A DNA stretch of 64,000 bases from the NCBI RefSeq assembly GCF_008704795.1, contig NZ_CP023690.1:4536501-4600500 (forward strand), in the 5' to 3' direction. The notes below the pieces were generated by a model. It did not search any database and had not been told where the DNA came from. It saw only the letters and a program-made list of their open reading frames with translations. Below are positions 1 to 7,357 of the stretch, piece by piece; position 1 is the stretch's first letter, and each line of letters begins with the position of its first letter. The DNA is from Streptomyces spectabilis. Lineage in GTDB: Bacteria; Actinomycetota; Actinomycetes; Streptomycetales; Streptomycetaceae. The translations under genes were made by a program, and so were the position numbers.

Positions 1-1196
1 GTACGGAACCGGAGGGACTCGGGGACGGCCCCGGCACCGGGGTCGAGGAGCGGGGCGAGGTCGGGCGGGGCCGGCTGCCCGGCGCCGCCGAGCGTGCGCA
101 GGAGCTCCGCCCAGGCGTGCGCGGGCGGGGCGCCCGCCTCCTCCGGGCAGCGGCCGCGGGTGGCCGTCCAGCCGGGGGCGAGCCCGTGCAGGGCCGCCTC
201 GGCGAGCGCGGTCTTGCCCGTGCCGGGGGCTCCGCCCACGAGGGCCACGCGGAGCACGCCCCGCGCGGCGGCCTGCTGCGCCTCCCGCCCGAGGCGCTCC
301 AGCGCCGGGCCCCTGCCGGGCAGGGGTCTTCGGGCCTCGGGCAAGGGCTGCTCCACCCGCCCGGAGGGACGGCTGGCCACGGCGGGGACCGCGGCCCGGA
401 CGGGCGGCCCGGGCTCCCGCTCCACGGCCCCGGCGAGGCTGCGGCGCTGGCGGAGGATGTCCTCCTCCAGGGTCCGCAGCGCGAGCCCCGGGTCGATGCC
501 CAGTTCCTCCTTGAGCACGGCGCGTGCCGTACGCAGGGCGGTGAGGGCGTCGGCCTGGCGCCCGGTGCGGTACAGGGCGAGGGCGAAGAGCCGCCAGCCC
601 TCCTCGCGCAGCGGGTGGGCCCGGGTGTGGGCCTCCAGGTCGGCGACGACCCGGGCGGCCGCGCCGAGGGCGAGCTCCGCGTCGGCGAGGCGCTCGGCCG
701 CGAGCAGCCGCAGCTCGCTGAGCCGGGTCACCTCGGGCGCGGCCCAGGCCTCCGCCGCGAACTCCGCGTAGGCGCCGCCCCGCCACAGGTCGAGGGCGGC
801 GGTCAGCCGGTCCCTGGTCTCGGCGGCCCGGCCCGGCACGGACGGCTCGGCGGCCCGCCGTACGAGGTCCTCGAACCGCCAGGCGTCGACCGACGCGAGG
901 TCCAGGCGCAGCGCGTAGCCGGGCGGCGCGGTGACCAGGGTCTGTGCCGGGGTGCGGGTCGGGCGGCCCGGTTCGAGCGCCTTGCGGAGCGTGGAGACGA
1001 GCGTGCGCAGGGAGCCGAGCGCCCGCTCGGCCGGGGTGTCCCGCCACAGGTCGTCGATGAGCTGGTCGAGCGGTACGACCCGGCCGCGGGCCATGAGCAG
1101 CCGGGCCAGGACGGCCCGGTGGCGCGGCCCGCGCAGATCGGCGCGGCGCCCGTCGTCCCACGCCTCCACCGCCCCCAGTACGCGCAGTTCGATCAC
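1..1196 (-). CDS. SARP/AfsR-type transcriptional regulator, C-terminus cut by the window edge
   Basis: Only the first ~398 residues are present; the gene runs off the left edge. The N-terminus (about 1-95) is an OmpR-like winged helix with the LRGPRHRAVLARLL segment typical of SARPs. A helical bacterial transcriptional activator domain (BTAD) follows at about 98-245. A P-loop GGAPGTGKT near residue 320 begins an NTPase domain, so this is the long AfsR/SARP-LAL kind, not a short pathway activator. I chose GTG 1196 because AAGGGGG (1203-1209, minus strand) sits just upstream and the DNA-binding fold starts there. SARPs activate secondary-metabolite or pleiotropic targets; no biosynthetic cluster is visible on this side, so the target is unknown. 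Confidence 0.85.
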   Translation of the reverse strand, partial: MIELRVLGAVEAWDDGRRADLRGPRHRAVLARLLMARGRVVPLDQLIDDLWRDTPAERALGSLRTLVSTLRKALEPGRPTRTPAQTLVTAPPGYALRLDLASVDAWRFEDLVRRAAEPSVPGRAAETRDRLTAALDLWRGGAYAEFAAEAWAAPEVTRLSELRLLAAERLADAELALGAAARVVADLEAHTRAHPLREEGWRLFALALYRTGRQADALTALRTARAVLKEELGIDPGLALRTLEEDILRQRRSLAGAVEREPGPPVRAAVPAVASRPSGRVEQPLPEARRPLPGRGPALERLGREAQQAAARGVLRVALVGGAPGTGKTALAEAALHGLAPGWTATRGRCPEEAGAPPAHAWAELLRTLGGAGQPAPPDLAPLLDPGAGAVPESLRFR

Positions 1197-1488
1197 AGCG
1201 TTCCCCCTTCGGCGCAGGGGGACGCGGCCGCGCCGGTCCACGCGGCGGATGTGTTCCCCCCTGGTGCCGGACTACCCCGCGCTCGTTCTCCCTCGAGCCC
1301 GGCGTCCCGGCCACGGCATCCATTGGACGCGGGCGCCTCACCCCGCGTCAATTCGCTGCCGATTCTGGGCGGGTCCCGCCGTTTGCGCAGGCCAGGGCGT
1401 TACGCGGCAACACCGCCCGCAAGTACAGGAGTACGCGGACCTGCCCGACGAGCACGGCGTCGAACCGGGCGGGGCGGCCCGGCGGCGG

Positions 1489-1578
1489 CTACTGTCCGGC
1501 TGCCGCCGCCACGGCCACGACGACGAACATCAGCACGAGCACACCGGCCATGATCCGGTTCCTGGTCTTGGGATCCAC
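1489..1578 (-). CDS. 29-residue single-span membrane peptide
   Basis: GTG 1578 to TAG 1489. The peptide has a charged N-terminus (VDPKTRNRIMAG) followed by an unbroken hydrophobic stretch (VLVLMFVVVAVAAAA) and ends AGQ. This is the layout of conserved one-span small proteins found throughout Streptomyces, with the N-terminus probably cytoplasmic. No strong ribosome site is visible. It lies downstream of thpR on the same strand, separated by a repeat-filled gap. Function unknown. It could be chance, but the clean basic-then-hydrophobic pattern and in-frame stop favour a real gene. Confidence 0.5.
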   Translation of the reverse strand: MDPKTRNRIMAGVLVLMFVVVAVAAAAGQ

Positions 1579-1879
1579 ACCATCGAGCGTAACCGCCCCG
1601 CTCCCGCCCCCAGACGCTGGACCGCTTCAAACACCGCGCTACCGCGCTCGTCCTCAAACGCCGGACGGGCTGAAACGCCCCGGCGGGCCAGCCGAACGAC
1701 GACGCGCGAGCCGCCAGGCCGGGGCCCGGCCAGGTCGCTCGGGTGTCATGGGTGGGCGGGTGGGAGAGAAACCCGCCGCGGCAGCGGCGGAGAAAGCAAA
1801 CGACGGCGGGAGAGCCGCCAGGCCGGGGCCGGGCCGGGTCACCGGGGCAGGTACGGGTGGGTGGGAGGCGAGGGCGGCG
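1579..1879. repeat. repeat-filled gap: one A element plus family-B G-tract/hairpin unit
   Basis: No gene seen. An A element (CTCGTCCTCAAACGCCGG core) is at 1647-1671. It is followed by a B unit: the four-run G tract GGGTGGGCGGGTGGG at 1750-1764, then the hairpin CCGCCGC-GGCA-GCGGCGG at 1773-1790. The GAGCCGCCAGGCCGGGG segment that recurs in the 42-kb array is present at about 1709 and again, slightly altered, at about 1811. The gap is downstream of thpR on its strand. Confidence 0.8.
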
Positions 1880-2443
1880 TCAGCCGCGCAAGGCCCACCC
1901 GGCCAAGGGCTCGTAGCGAGGCCGCGCTCCAGGCTCCCCGCCCCGGGGCAGGTGGCTGCGGACCAGCGAAAGCTCCCGCACCTCCCACTCCACCCCCTCG
2001 AACCCCGAAAGCCCCTCCACGAAGGGCACCAGATCCGCGGCCCCCCGCGCTCGCGCCAGGGTCAGATGGGGATGGAACCCCCGCCCCGCCTCAGGACCGG
2101 CCCCGGCCCGGCGCCCGGCCGCCTCCGCGCGGCCCGCGAGCAGCCGCAGCTCCGCCACGCCCCCGGCCACCCCCGCCCACAGCGCGCGGTCCCCGAACCG
2201 CCCGCCCCCGCGCAGCGCGAGCGGGAAGGGCGCGGTGCGCCCGGCCGCCCGCGCGAGCCGGGCGGTGAGGTCGGGCACGACCCTGTCGTCGACCTCGTCG
2301 AGGAACGCCAGGGTCAGATGCCACCCGGCCCGCTCCGTCCAGCGCAGCGCGTCCGCCCCGGGCAGCCGCTTCAAGTCGTCCACGCGCCCGGAGAGTTCGG
2401 CCACCACCGGCTCCGGGGGCAGCACCGCCACGAAGAGTCTCAT
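1880..2443 (-). CDS. thpR: RNA 2',3'-cyclic phosphodiesterase (LigT/ThpR family)
   Basis: A 187-residue 2H-phosphoesterase. It opens with MRLFVAVLPP, the usual family start, and carries both catalytic motifs: HLTL at 42-45 and HLTL at 126-129 (within HPHLTLAR). The family hydrolyses 2',3'-cyclic phosphate RNA ends to 2'-phosphates and was first noticed as a 2'-5' RNA ligase; the cellular substrate is usually unclear. Length is normal. It is divergent from the acetyltransferase at 2461 with only 17 bp between start codons, so the two promoters must overlap. The end borders a repeat-rich gap. Confidence 0.9.
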   Translation of the reverse strand: MRLFVAVLPPEPVVAELSGRVDDLKRLPGADALRWTERAGWHLTLAFLDEVDDRVVPDLTARLARAAGRTAPFPLALRGGGRFGDRALWAGVAGGVAELRLLAGRAEAAGRRAGAGPEAGRGFHPHLTLARARGAADLVPFVEGLSGFEGVEWEVRELSLVRSHLPRGGEPGARPRYEPLAGWALRG

Positions 2444-2460
2444 GCGGCTAGCCTGCCCTG

Positions 2461-3000
2461 ATGAACAGCGACAGCACAGCTCACTCCGGCCCCATACGCG
2501 TACGCGTGGGCACCGCCGCCGACGTCCCCGTCTTCCTCGACCTGCTCGACAGCGCCGCCGAGTGGCTGGTCTCCCGGGGCTACACGAAGCAGTGGGGCAC
2601 CGAGCCGCTGTCGACGCGGCCGAGGCTCGTGGAGCTCGTGGAGAAGTACGTCGCCGAGGGCACGCCGTGGATCGCCGAGGTGGACGGGGAGCCCGCGGGC
2701 ATGCTGCTGCTCACCGAGAGGCCCACCGACTACGTGGCCGCGGTCGACGAGCCCGAGCGGTACGTGCACTACCTCGCCACCGGCCGCCGCTTCGCGGGCC
2801 TGGGCGTGGGCAGGGCGCTCCTGGCCCACGCCGTGGCCGAGACCCGCGCGCAGGGCGTGTCCCTGCTGCGGGTCGACTGCTACGCGGGCAACGGCGGCAA
2901 GCTCGTCGCGTACTACGAGAGCAACGGCTTCGTCCGCACGGAGACGTTCACGGCGAAGGACGGCACCTGGCCGGGCCAGGTCCTGACCATGCGGGTCTGA
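2461..3000 (+). CDS. GNAT family N-acetyltransferase
   Basis: A 179-residue GNAT protein. Motif A, which binds the acetyl-CoA pyrophosphate, is RRFAGLGVGRALL at about 109-121. The C-terminal half continues with the usual LRVDCYAGN strand and YYESNGFVR helix-strand. The substrate cannot be inferred. TAGCCT (2449-2454) lies 6 nt before ATG with no Shine-Dalgarno sequence, so the transcript is probably leaderless. A strong hairpin at 3007-3033 separates it from the convergent MFS gene. Confidence 0.9.
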   Translation: MNSDSTAHSGPIRVRVGTAADVPVFLDLLDSAAEWLVSRGYTKQWGTEPLSTRPRLVELVEKYVAEGTPWIAEVDGEPAGMLLLTERPTDYVAAVDEPERYVHYLATGRRFAGLGVGRALLAHAVAETRAQGVSLLRVDCYAGNGGKLVAYYESNGFVRTETFTAKDGTWPGQVLTMRV

Positions 3001-3006
3001 GCCCCG

Positions 3007-3033
3007 CCCGGCCCCGGCGGGACCGGGGCCGGG
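3007..3033. terminator. bidirectional hairpin between GNAT and MFS genes
   Basis: Arms CCCGGCCCCGG (3007-3017) and CCGGGGCCGGG (3023-3033) pair perfectly over 11 bp around a 5-nt loop. It fills the gap between convergent genes ending at 3000 and 3041. There is no T-tract, as usual in Streptomyces. Confidence 0.75.
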
Positions 3034-3040
3034 AACCGGC

Positions 3041-4387
3041 TCAGGCGGCCGGCGCGAGCTCGGCCTCGCGCGGCACGAAGCGGACGTGCTGGCGGCCCCG
3101 CCGCAGATCCACCTTCAGGCGCAGGTTCGCCGCGCGGGCCAGTATCAGGCCGACGGCGAGCGCGGCCACCGCGACGACAAGACCGCCGAGCGCGAAGCTC
3201 ACCCGGACCCCGTACGTGTCGGTGAGCCAGCCGAAGAGCGGCCCGCCGAACGGGGTGCCGCCCACGAACACCATCATGAACAGGCTCATCACGCGCCCCC
3301 GCATCTCGGGGTCGGTGGCCATCTGCACCGAGGAGTTCGCGGTGACGTTGACGGTCAGGCCGATCGCGCCGACGGGGACGAGCAGGCCTGCGAAGACGTA
3401 CGCGTTCGGCACGGCGGCCACGGCGATCAGGGCGACGCCGAAGAGCCCCGCCGTGGCCGTGAGCATCCGCAGCCTGGACGCCGGGCGCCGGGCCGCGAGC
3501 AGCGCGCCGATCAGCGAACCGGCCGCCATCAGCGTGGTGAACGCCGCGTACATGCCGGAGCCGCCGTGGAAGACCTCGTCGGCGTACGCGCTCAGCCAGA
3601 TCGGGAAGTTGAAGCCGAAGGTGCCGATGAACCCGATCAGGACGATCGGCCAGATCAGCTCCGGGTGCTCGCGCACGTGGTTCAGGCCCTCGCGCAGCTG
3701 GCCCTTGCCGCGGCGCGGGGCGAGCGGGCTGCGGGTCAGCTCGCCGGTGCGCATGAGCAGCAGACCGGCGATGGGTGCGAGGAAGGACAGGCCGTTCGCC
3801 AGGAAGGCGTAGCCGGGCCCGACCGCCGCGGTCACGACGCCCGCGACGGCGGGGCCGATCAGGCGGGCGGACTGGAAGTTGGCCGAGTTCAGGCTGACGG
3901 CGTTGCGCACCTGGTCCGGGCCGACCAGCTCGGAGACGAAGGACTGGCGGGTGGGGTTGTCGACGACGGTGACGAGGCCGGTGAAGAAGGCCGTCACATA
4001 GACGTGCCAGACCTGGACGTGGCCCGTCAGGGTCATCGCGGCCAGGAACAGGCCGCCGAGGCCCATCGCTCCCTGGGTCACGAAGAGCAGGTTCCGCTTG
4101 GCGAACCGGTCGGCGATCACACCGCCGTACAGGCCGAAGAGCAGCATCGGCAGGAACTGCATGGCCGTCGTGATGCCGACGGCGGCGGAGGACCCGGTGA
4201 GGCTGAGGACCAGCCAGTCCTGGGTGATGCGGGCCATCCAGGTGCCGGTGTTCGACACGACGGCTCCGGCCGCGAAGAGCCGGTAGTTCCGGATGCGCAG
4301 CGAGCTGAACATCGAGTTCTTGGGGTGGGCGGGTTTGTCGAGGGTGGTTGGTGCGGGGGCGGAGTCTGCTCCGGATCCCGTACTCAA
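3041..4387 (-). CDS. MFS transporter, probable drug or metabolite exporter
   Basis: About 448 residues with some 12 hydrophobic segments. The N-terminal FSSLRIRNYRLFAAGAVVSN is typical of DHA3-type MFS exporters, with NTGTWMARITQDWLV next. An in-frame ATG at 4471 would add an unlikely polar leader. TTG 4387 is preferred because GGAGG (4397-4401) lies 9 nt upstream and the product then begins with a short tail before the first helix. It lies directly downstream of a MarR gene on the same strand, so the regulator probably controls it, but a hairpin at 4435-4462 separates them, allowing separate or attenuated transcription. Substrate unknown. Confidence 0.85.
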   Translation of the reverse strand: MSTGSGADSAPAPTTLDKPAHPKNSMFSSLRIRNYRLFAAGAVVSNTGTWMARITQDWLVLSLTGSSAAVGITTAMQFLPMLLFGLYGGVIADRFAKRNLLFVTQGAMGLGGLFLAAMTLTGHVQVWHVYVTAFFTGLVTVVDNPTRQSFVSELVGPDQVRNAVSLNSANFQSARLIGPAVAGVVTAAVGPGYAFLANGLSFLAPIAGLLLMRTGELTRSPLAPRRGKGQLREGLNHVREHPELIWPIVLIGFIGTFGFNFPIWLSAYADEVFHGGSGMYAAFTTLMAAGSLIGALLAARRPASRLRMLTATAGLFGVALIAVAAVPNAYVFAGLLVPVGAIGLTVNVTANSSVQMATDPEMRGRVMSLFMMVFVGGTPFGGPLFGWLTDTYGVRVSFALGGLVVAVAALAVGLILARAANLRLKVDLRRGRQHVRFVPREAELAPAA

Positions 4388-4434
4388 AAAGGTTCGCCTC
4401 CTTTGGCGGGTCCCGGCCCGGGGGCCCTTGGGAA

Positions 4435-4462
4435 GGCACGGCCCCCCGGGGGGGGCCGTGCC
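4435..4462 (-). terminator. hairpin between marR and the MFS gene
   Basis: Arms GGCACGGCCCCCC (4435-4447) and GGGGGGCCGTGCC (4450-4462) form a very GC-rich inverted repeat just after the MarR stop. It would terminate or attenuate readthrough from the regulator into the MFS gene. Confidence 0.65.
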
Positions 4463-4475
4463 GGTGGTCATTCGG

Positions 4476-4913
4476 TCACAGGTGTGCCAGCTTCTCCAGG
4501 ACGGGCGCGGCGTCGCGGAGCTTCGCCCACTCGTCGTCGTCGAGCTCCTCGGCGATCCGCGCCAGCCACGCGTTCCGCTTTCTGCGGCTCTCCTCGAGCA
4601 TGGTCTCGGCCTGCTCGGTCTGGGTGACCACCTTCTGACGGCGGTCGTCGGGGTGCGGCTCGAGGCGCACCAGACCCTTGGCTTCGAGGAGCGCGACGAT
4701 GCGGGTCATCGACGGCGGCTGCACGTGCTCCTTGCGGGCGAGCTCACCCGGGGTGGCGTTGCCACAGCGGGCGAGGGTGCCGAGCACCGACATCTCTGTG
4801 GGGCTCAGCGACTCGTCGACCCGCTGGTGCTTGAGTCGACGGGAGAGGCGCATCACGGCGGAGCGCAGTGAGTTCACGGCGGCGGCGTCGTCGCCATGGG
4901 AGAGGTCCGGCAT
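4476..4913 (-). CDS. MarR family transcriptional regulator
   Basis: 145 residues, normal for MarR. The winged helix covers about 38-100, with LSPTEMSVLGTLARCG, the recognition helix PPSMTRIVALLEAKGLV and the wing motif DDRRQK. These proteins are dimeric repressors that usually respond to phenolic or other small ligands. Immediately upstream, GTAA-CTCA-TTAC (4924-4935) is a perfect short inverted repeat in the expected operator position, so autoregulation is likely. The adjacent MFS gene is the natural target. Confidence 0.9.
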   Translation of the reverse strand: MPDLSHGDDAAAVNSLRSAVMRLSRRLKHQRVDESLSPTEMSVLGTLARCGNATPGELARKEHVQPPSMTRIVALLEAKGLVRLEPHPDDRRQKVVTQTEQAETMLEESRRKRNAWLARIAEELDDDEWAKLRDAAPVLEKLAHL

Positions 4914-4923
4914 GGTCTTTAGA

Positions 4924-4935
4924 GTAACTCATTAC
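4924..4935. promoter_or_regulatory. candidate MarR operator
   Basis: GTAACTCATTAC is a 4-4-4 inverted repeat 11 bp upstream of the marR start, within an AT-richer stretch. MarR proteins bind such short palindromes over their own promoters. Assignment rests on position and symmetry only. Confidence 0.45.
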
Positions 4936-5079
4936 CCAGGCTAAGTACCACCGCGTTTACGCGCGTGGGCGCGAGACCTGCCCAGGGAGCGGGGCACGGA
5001 ACCCTTTCCTCACCCGAACGAGTGAGCCGGATTCGGAAAGTCACGCATCGCCCGTCCGGGGACGGCGACCCTGGCGTGC

Positions 5080-5256
5080 ATGGGATCGACAGTGCTCAGC
5101 CTGCGGATAGACGGTGAGCTGCTCGACCGGCTCCGGAAGCACGCCGCCAAGAGGGGAATGAGCGTCCAGGACTACGTGGTCCGGACGCTCGTCCGTGATG
5201 ACTTCGACGAACGCTTCAAGTCGTCCGTCGAAGAGACAGAGAGGTTCTACGCCTGA
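5080..5256 (+). CDS. ribbon-helix-helix (CopG/Arc-like) small DNA-binding protein
   Basis: 58 residues. The strand TVLSLRIDGELL is followed by helix LDRLRKHAAKRG and helix SVQDYVVRTLVRDDF, the RHH order. The C-terminal FKSSVEETERFYA is an amphipathic tail. Such proteins bind DNA as dimers and often act as antitoxins, but no toxin gene adjoins. The stop codon lies inside the left arm of a 19-bp hairpin (5252-5308) that ends the transcript and that of the convergent permease gene. Confidence 0.8.
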   Translation: MGSTVLSLRIDGELLDRLRKHAAKRGMSVQDYVVRTLVRDDFDERFKSSVEETERFYA

Positions 5257-5308
5257 GGCCGCGTACCGCGCCCGGGCTCGGGACCCGGACGCGGTACGCG
5301 GCCTCAGG
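5252..5308. terminator. 19-bp hairpin, bidirectional terminator overlapping a stop codon
   Basis: Left arm 5252-5270 (CCTGAGGCCGCGTACCGCG) pairs perfectly with 5290-5308. The loop contains a further CCGGG/CCCGG stem. The RHH stop codon is inside the left arm, and the permease stop at 5327 lies just beyond the right arm. Confidence 0.85.
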
Positions 5309-5326
5309 GCTCGCGTCGGTCGACCG

Positions 5327-6775
5327 CTACGTCAGATCGAGCGCGGGCATCAGGTAGTAGAAGGCGAACACGGCCGAGACCACGTACATGGCCACCGGCA
5401 CCTCGCGCCCGCGCCCCGCCGCGACCCGCAGGACGGTGAAGGTGATGAAGCCCATGCCGATGCCGTTCGTGATCGAGTAGGTGAACGGCATCATCAGCAT
5501 CGTCACGAACGCCGGGATCGCGATCGTGTGGTCGCTCCAGTCGATCTGGCCGATCGAGCCGGACAGGATCAGGAAGCCGACCGCGAGCAGCGCGGGCGTG
5601 GCCGCCTGCGAGGGCACCATCGTGGCGAGCGGGGTGAGGAAGAGCGCCACCGTGAACAGGCCGCCGGTGACGACGTTGGCGAAGCCGGTGCGGGCCCCCT
5701 CGCCGACGCCCGCCGTGGACTCCACGAAGCAGGTGGTGGCCGAGGAGGACGAGGCGCCGCCCGCGGCGACGGCGATGCCGTCGACGAACAGGACCTTGTT
5801 GATGCCGGGGAAGTTCCCCTTGTCGTCGGTCAGCTTGGCCTCGTCGCCGACGCCCATGATCGTGCCCATCGCGTCGAAGAAGCACGAGAGCAGCACGGTG
5901 AAGACGAAGAGGACGCCGGTGAGGACGCCGACCTTCTCGAAGCCGCCGAACAGGCTGATCTCGCCGACGAGGCCGAAGTCCGGGGTCGCGACCGGGTTGC
6001 CGGGCCACTCGGGGGTCGTCAGGCCCCAGGAGGGCACATCGGCGACCGCGTGGATGATCATGGCGAGAGCCGTCATCACGACGATCGAGAGCAGGATCGC
6101 GCCCGGCACCTTGCGCACCAGGAGCGCCAGGGTGAGCAGCACGCCGAGGACGAAGACGAGGACCGGCCAGCCGTTGAGGTGGCCGTCGCCGCCGAGCTGG
6201 AGCGGCACGGTGGTGTGGGCGGCGTCCGGGATGCGCGAGACGAAGCCCGCGTCGACGAGGCCGATCAGCATGATGAACAGGCCGATGCCGATCGCGATGC
6301 CCTTGCGCAGGCCGAGCGGCACCGCGCTCATCACCCGCTCCCGCAGCCCCGTGGCGACGAGCAGCATCACCACGAAGCCCGCGAGCACCACCATGCCCAT
6401 GGCGTCCGGCCAGGACATGCGGGGCGCGAGCTGGAGCGCCACCACGGTGTTCACGCCGAGCCCGGCCGCGAGCGCGATCGGGACGTTGCCGATGACGCCC
6501 ATGAGCAGCGTGGTGAACGCGGCCGTGAGCACGGTGGCGGTGACCAGCTGCTTGTTGTCCAGCTGATGGCCGTACATGTCCTTCGCGCTGCCGAGGATGA
6601 TCGGGTTGAGCACGATGATGTACGCCATCGCGAAGAAGGTGGCGAAGCCGCCGCGCACCTCGCGCGCCAGGGTCGAACCCCGCTCCGTGATCTTGAAGAA
6701 CCCGTCGAGCCCGCCCTGCGGGGGATTCGGGGGCGGCTGCTTGGCGTCGACCGGAGCGGTGGCCGAGGGGGACAT
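5327..6775 (-). CDS. NCS2 family permease, guanine/hypoxanthine-type
   Basis: About 482 residues from ATG 6775. An earlier in-frame start exists at 6847 but adds a polar leader, and GAGGTC precedes 6775. The hydrophobic core begins GFATFFAMAYIIVLNPIIL and includes the AALGVNTV-like segment GLGVNTVVALQL and the Asn/Glu-rich SSSSATTCFVESTAGVGEGARTG region, which match the AzgA/PbuG branch of proton-coupled purine uptake. It shares its upstream gap with the DUF2530 gene. That gap carries a striking AT-rich dyad (6849-6898) that is a candidate operator. Transport specificity is inferred from family only. Confidence 0.9.
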   Translation of the reverse strand: MSPSATAPVDAKQPPPNPPQGGLDGFFKITERGSTLAREVRGGFATFFAMAYIIVLNPIILGSAKDMYGHQLDNKQLVTATVLTAAFTTLLMGVIGNVPIALAAGLGVNTVVALQLAPRMSWPDAMGMVVLAGFVVMLLVATGLRERVMSAVPLGLRKGIAIGIGLFIMLIGLVDAGFVSRIPDAAHTTVPLQLGGDGHLNGWPVLVFVLGVLLTLALLVRKVPGAILLSIVVMTALAMIIHAVADVPSWGLTTPEWPGNPVATPDFGLVGEISLFGGFEKVGVLTGVLFVFTVLLSCFFDAMGTIMGVGDEAKLTDDKGNFPGINKVLFVDGIAVAAGGASSSSATTCFVESTAGVGEGARTGFANVVTGGLFTVALFLTPLATMVPSQAATPALLAVGFLILSGSIGQIDWSDHTIAIPAFVTMLMMPFTYSITNGIGMGFITFTVLRVAAGRGREVPVAMYVVSAVFAFYYLMPALDLT

Positions 6776-6848
6776 GCGGGACCTCATGACCTCTGTTGAG
6801 CGGGATAGGCCTGACTTGCGCGTACTTGTGTCTTCATACGAAAGCAAC

Positions 6849-6898
6849 TGGCCATTAAGAAGCCGTTTCAGTATGAATACATGAGACTGAAATGGCCA
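6849..6898. promoter_or_regulatory. AT-rich nested inverted repeat upstream of the purine permease
   Basis: TTTCAGT (6866-6872) and ACTGAAA (6886-6892) form inner arms; TGGCCATT (6849-6856) and AATGGCCA (6891-6898) form outer arms. It lies about 75-125 bp upstream of the permease start in an otherwise GC-rich gap and is probably an operator or leader structure. The cognate regulator is not identified. Confidence 0.45.
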
Positions 6899-7000
6899 TC
6901 TCCGCGCGTAGAGCCTTGTGGCACAAGGGGTCGCATGGGGTCACAAGGGGGGCCCGGGAGCGTCCTCCGGCCCGCCGGAGGCCCCGTCTAAGCTGAGGGC

Positions 7001-7276
7001 ATGGCGAAGTGGACACCGAAGCACGAGGCACCGGAGCCCCTGGAGGGGCCCGTCGTCGCCACCATCACCGGCGGCACGGTCCTCTGGTTCGTCCTCTTCC
7101 TGGTCCAGCTGCCGTTCTACGGCTGGTTCGACGACCACGACGCCACGTGGTGGGTGTGGACCTGCCTCGCGGGCGCGGGCCTCGGCCTGATCGGCATCTG
7201 GTACGTGCGGGGGCGCGACGCGGCCATCAAGCGCGCGGAGGCCTCTCGTACGGGCGCAGTACGGGATGCGACCTGA
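7001..7276 (+). CDS. DUF2530 small membrane protein
   Basis: 91 residues with two predicted membrane spans, VVATITGGTVLWFVLFLVQL and WWVWTCLAGAGLGLIGIWYV, joined by a short acidic loop (FDDHDAT). This matches the actinobacterial DUF2530 family, usually found beside NCS2 permease and MarR genes as here. Function unknown. TAAGCT (6989-6994) sits 6 nt before ATG, suggesting a leaderless transcript. Confidence 0.8.
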   Translation: MAKWTPKHEAPEPLEGPVVATITGGTVLWFVLFLVQLPFYGWFDDHDATWWVWTCLAGAGLGLIGIWYVRGRDAAIKRAEASRTGAVRDAT

Positions 7277-7357
7277 GGGCAGACCCTCTCCTACCGTGGT
7301 CGGATCTTTCGGACATTCAAGGGGTGGAGCCCCTGATCCCGCCTTACCGTCGAAGGC

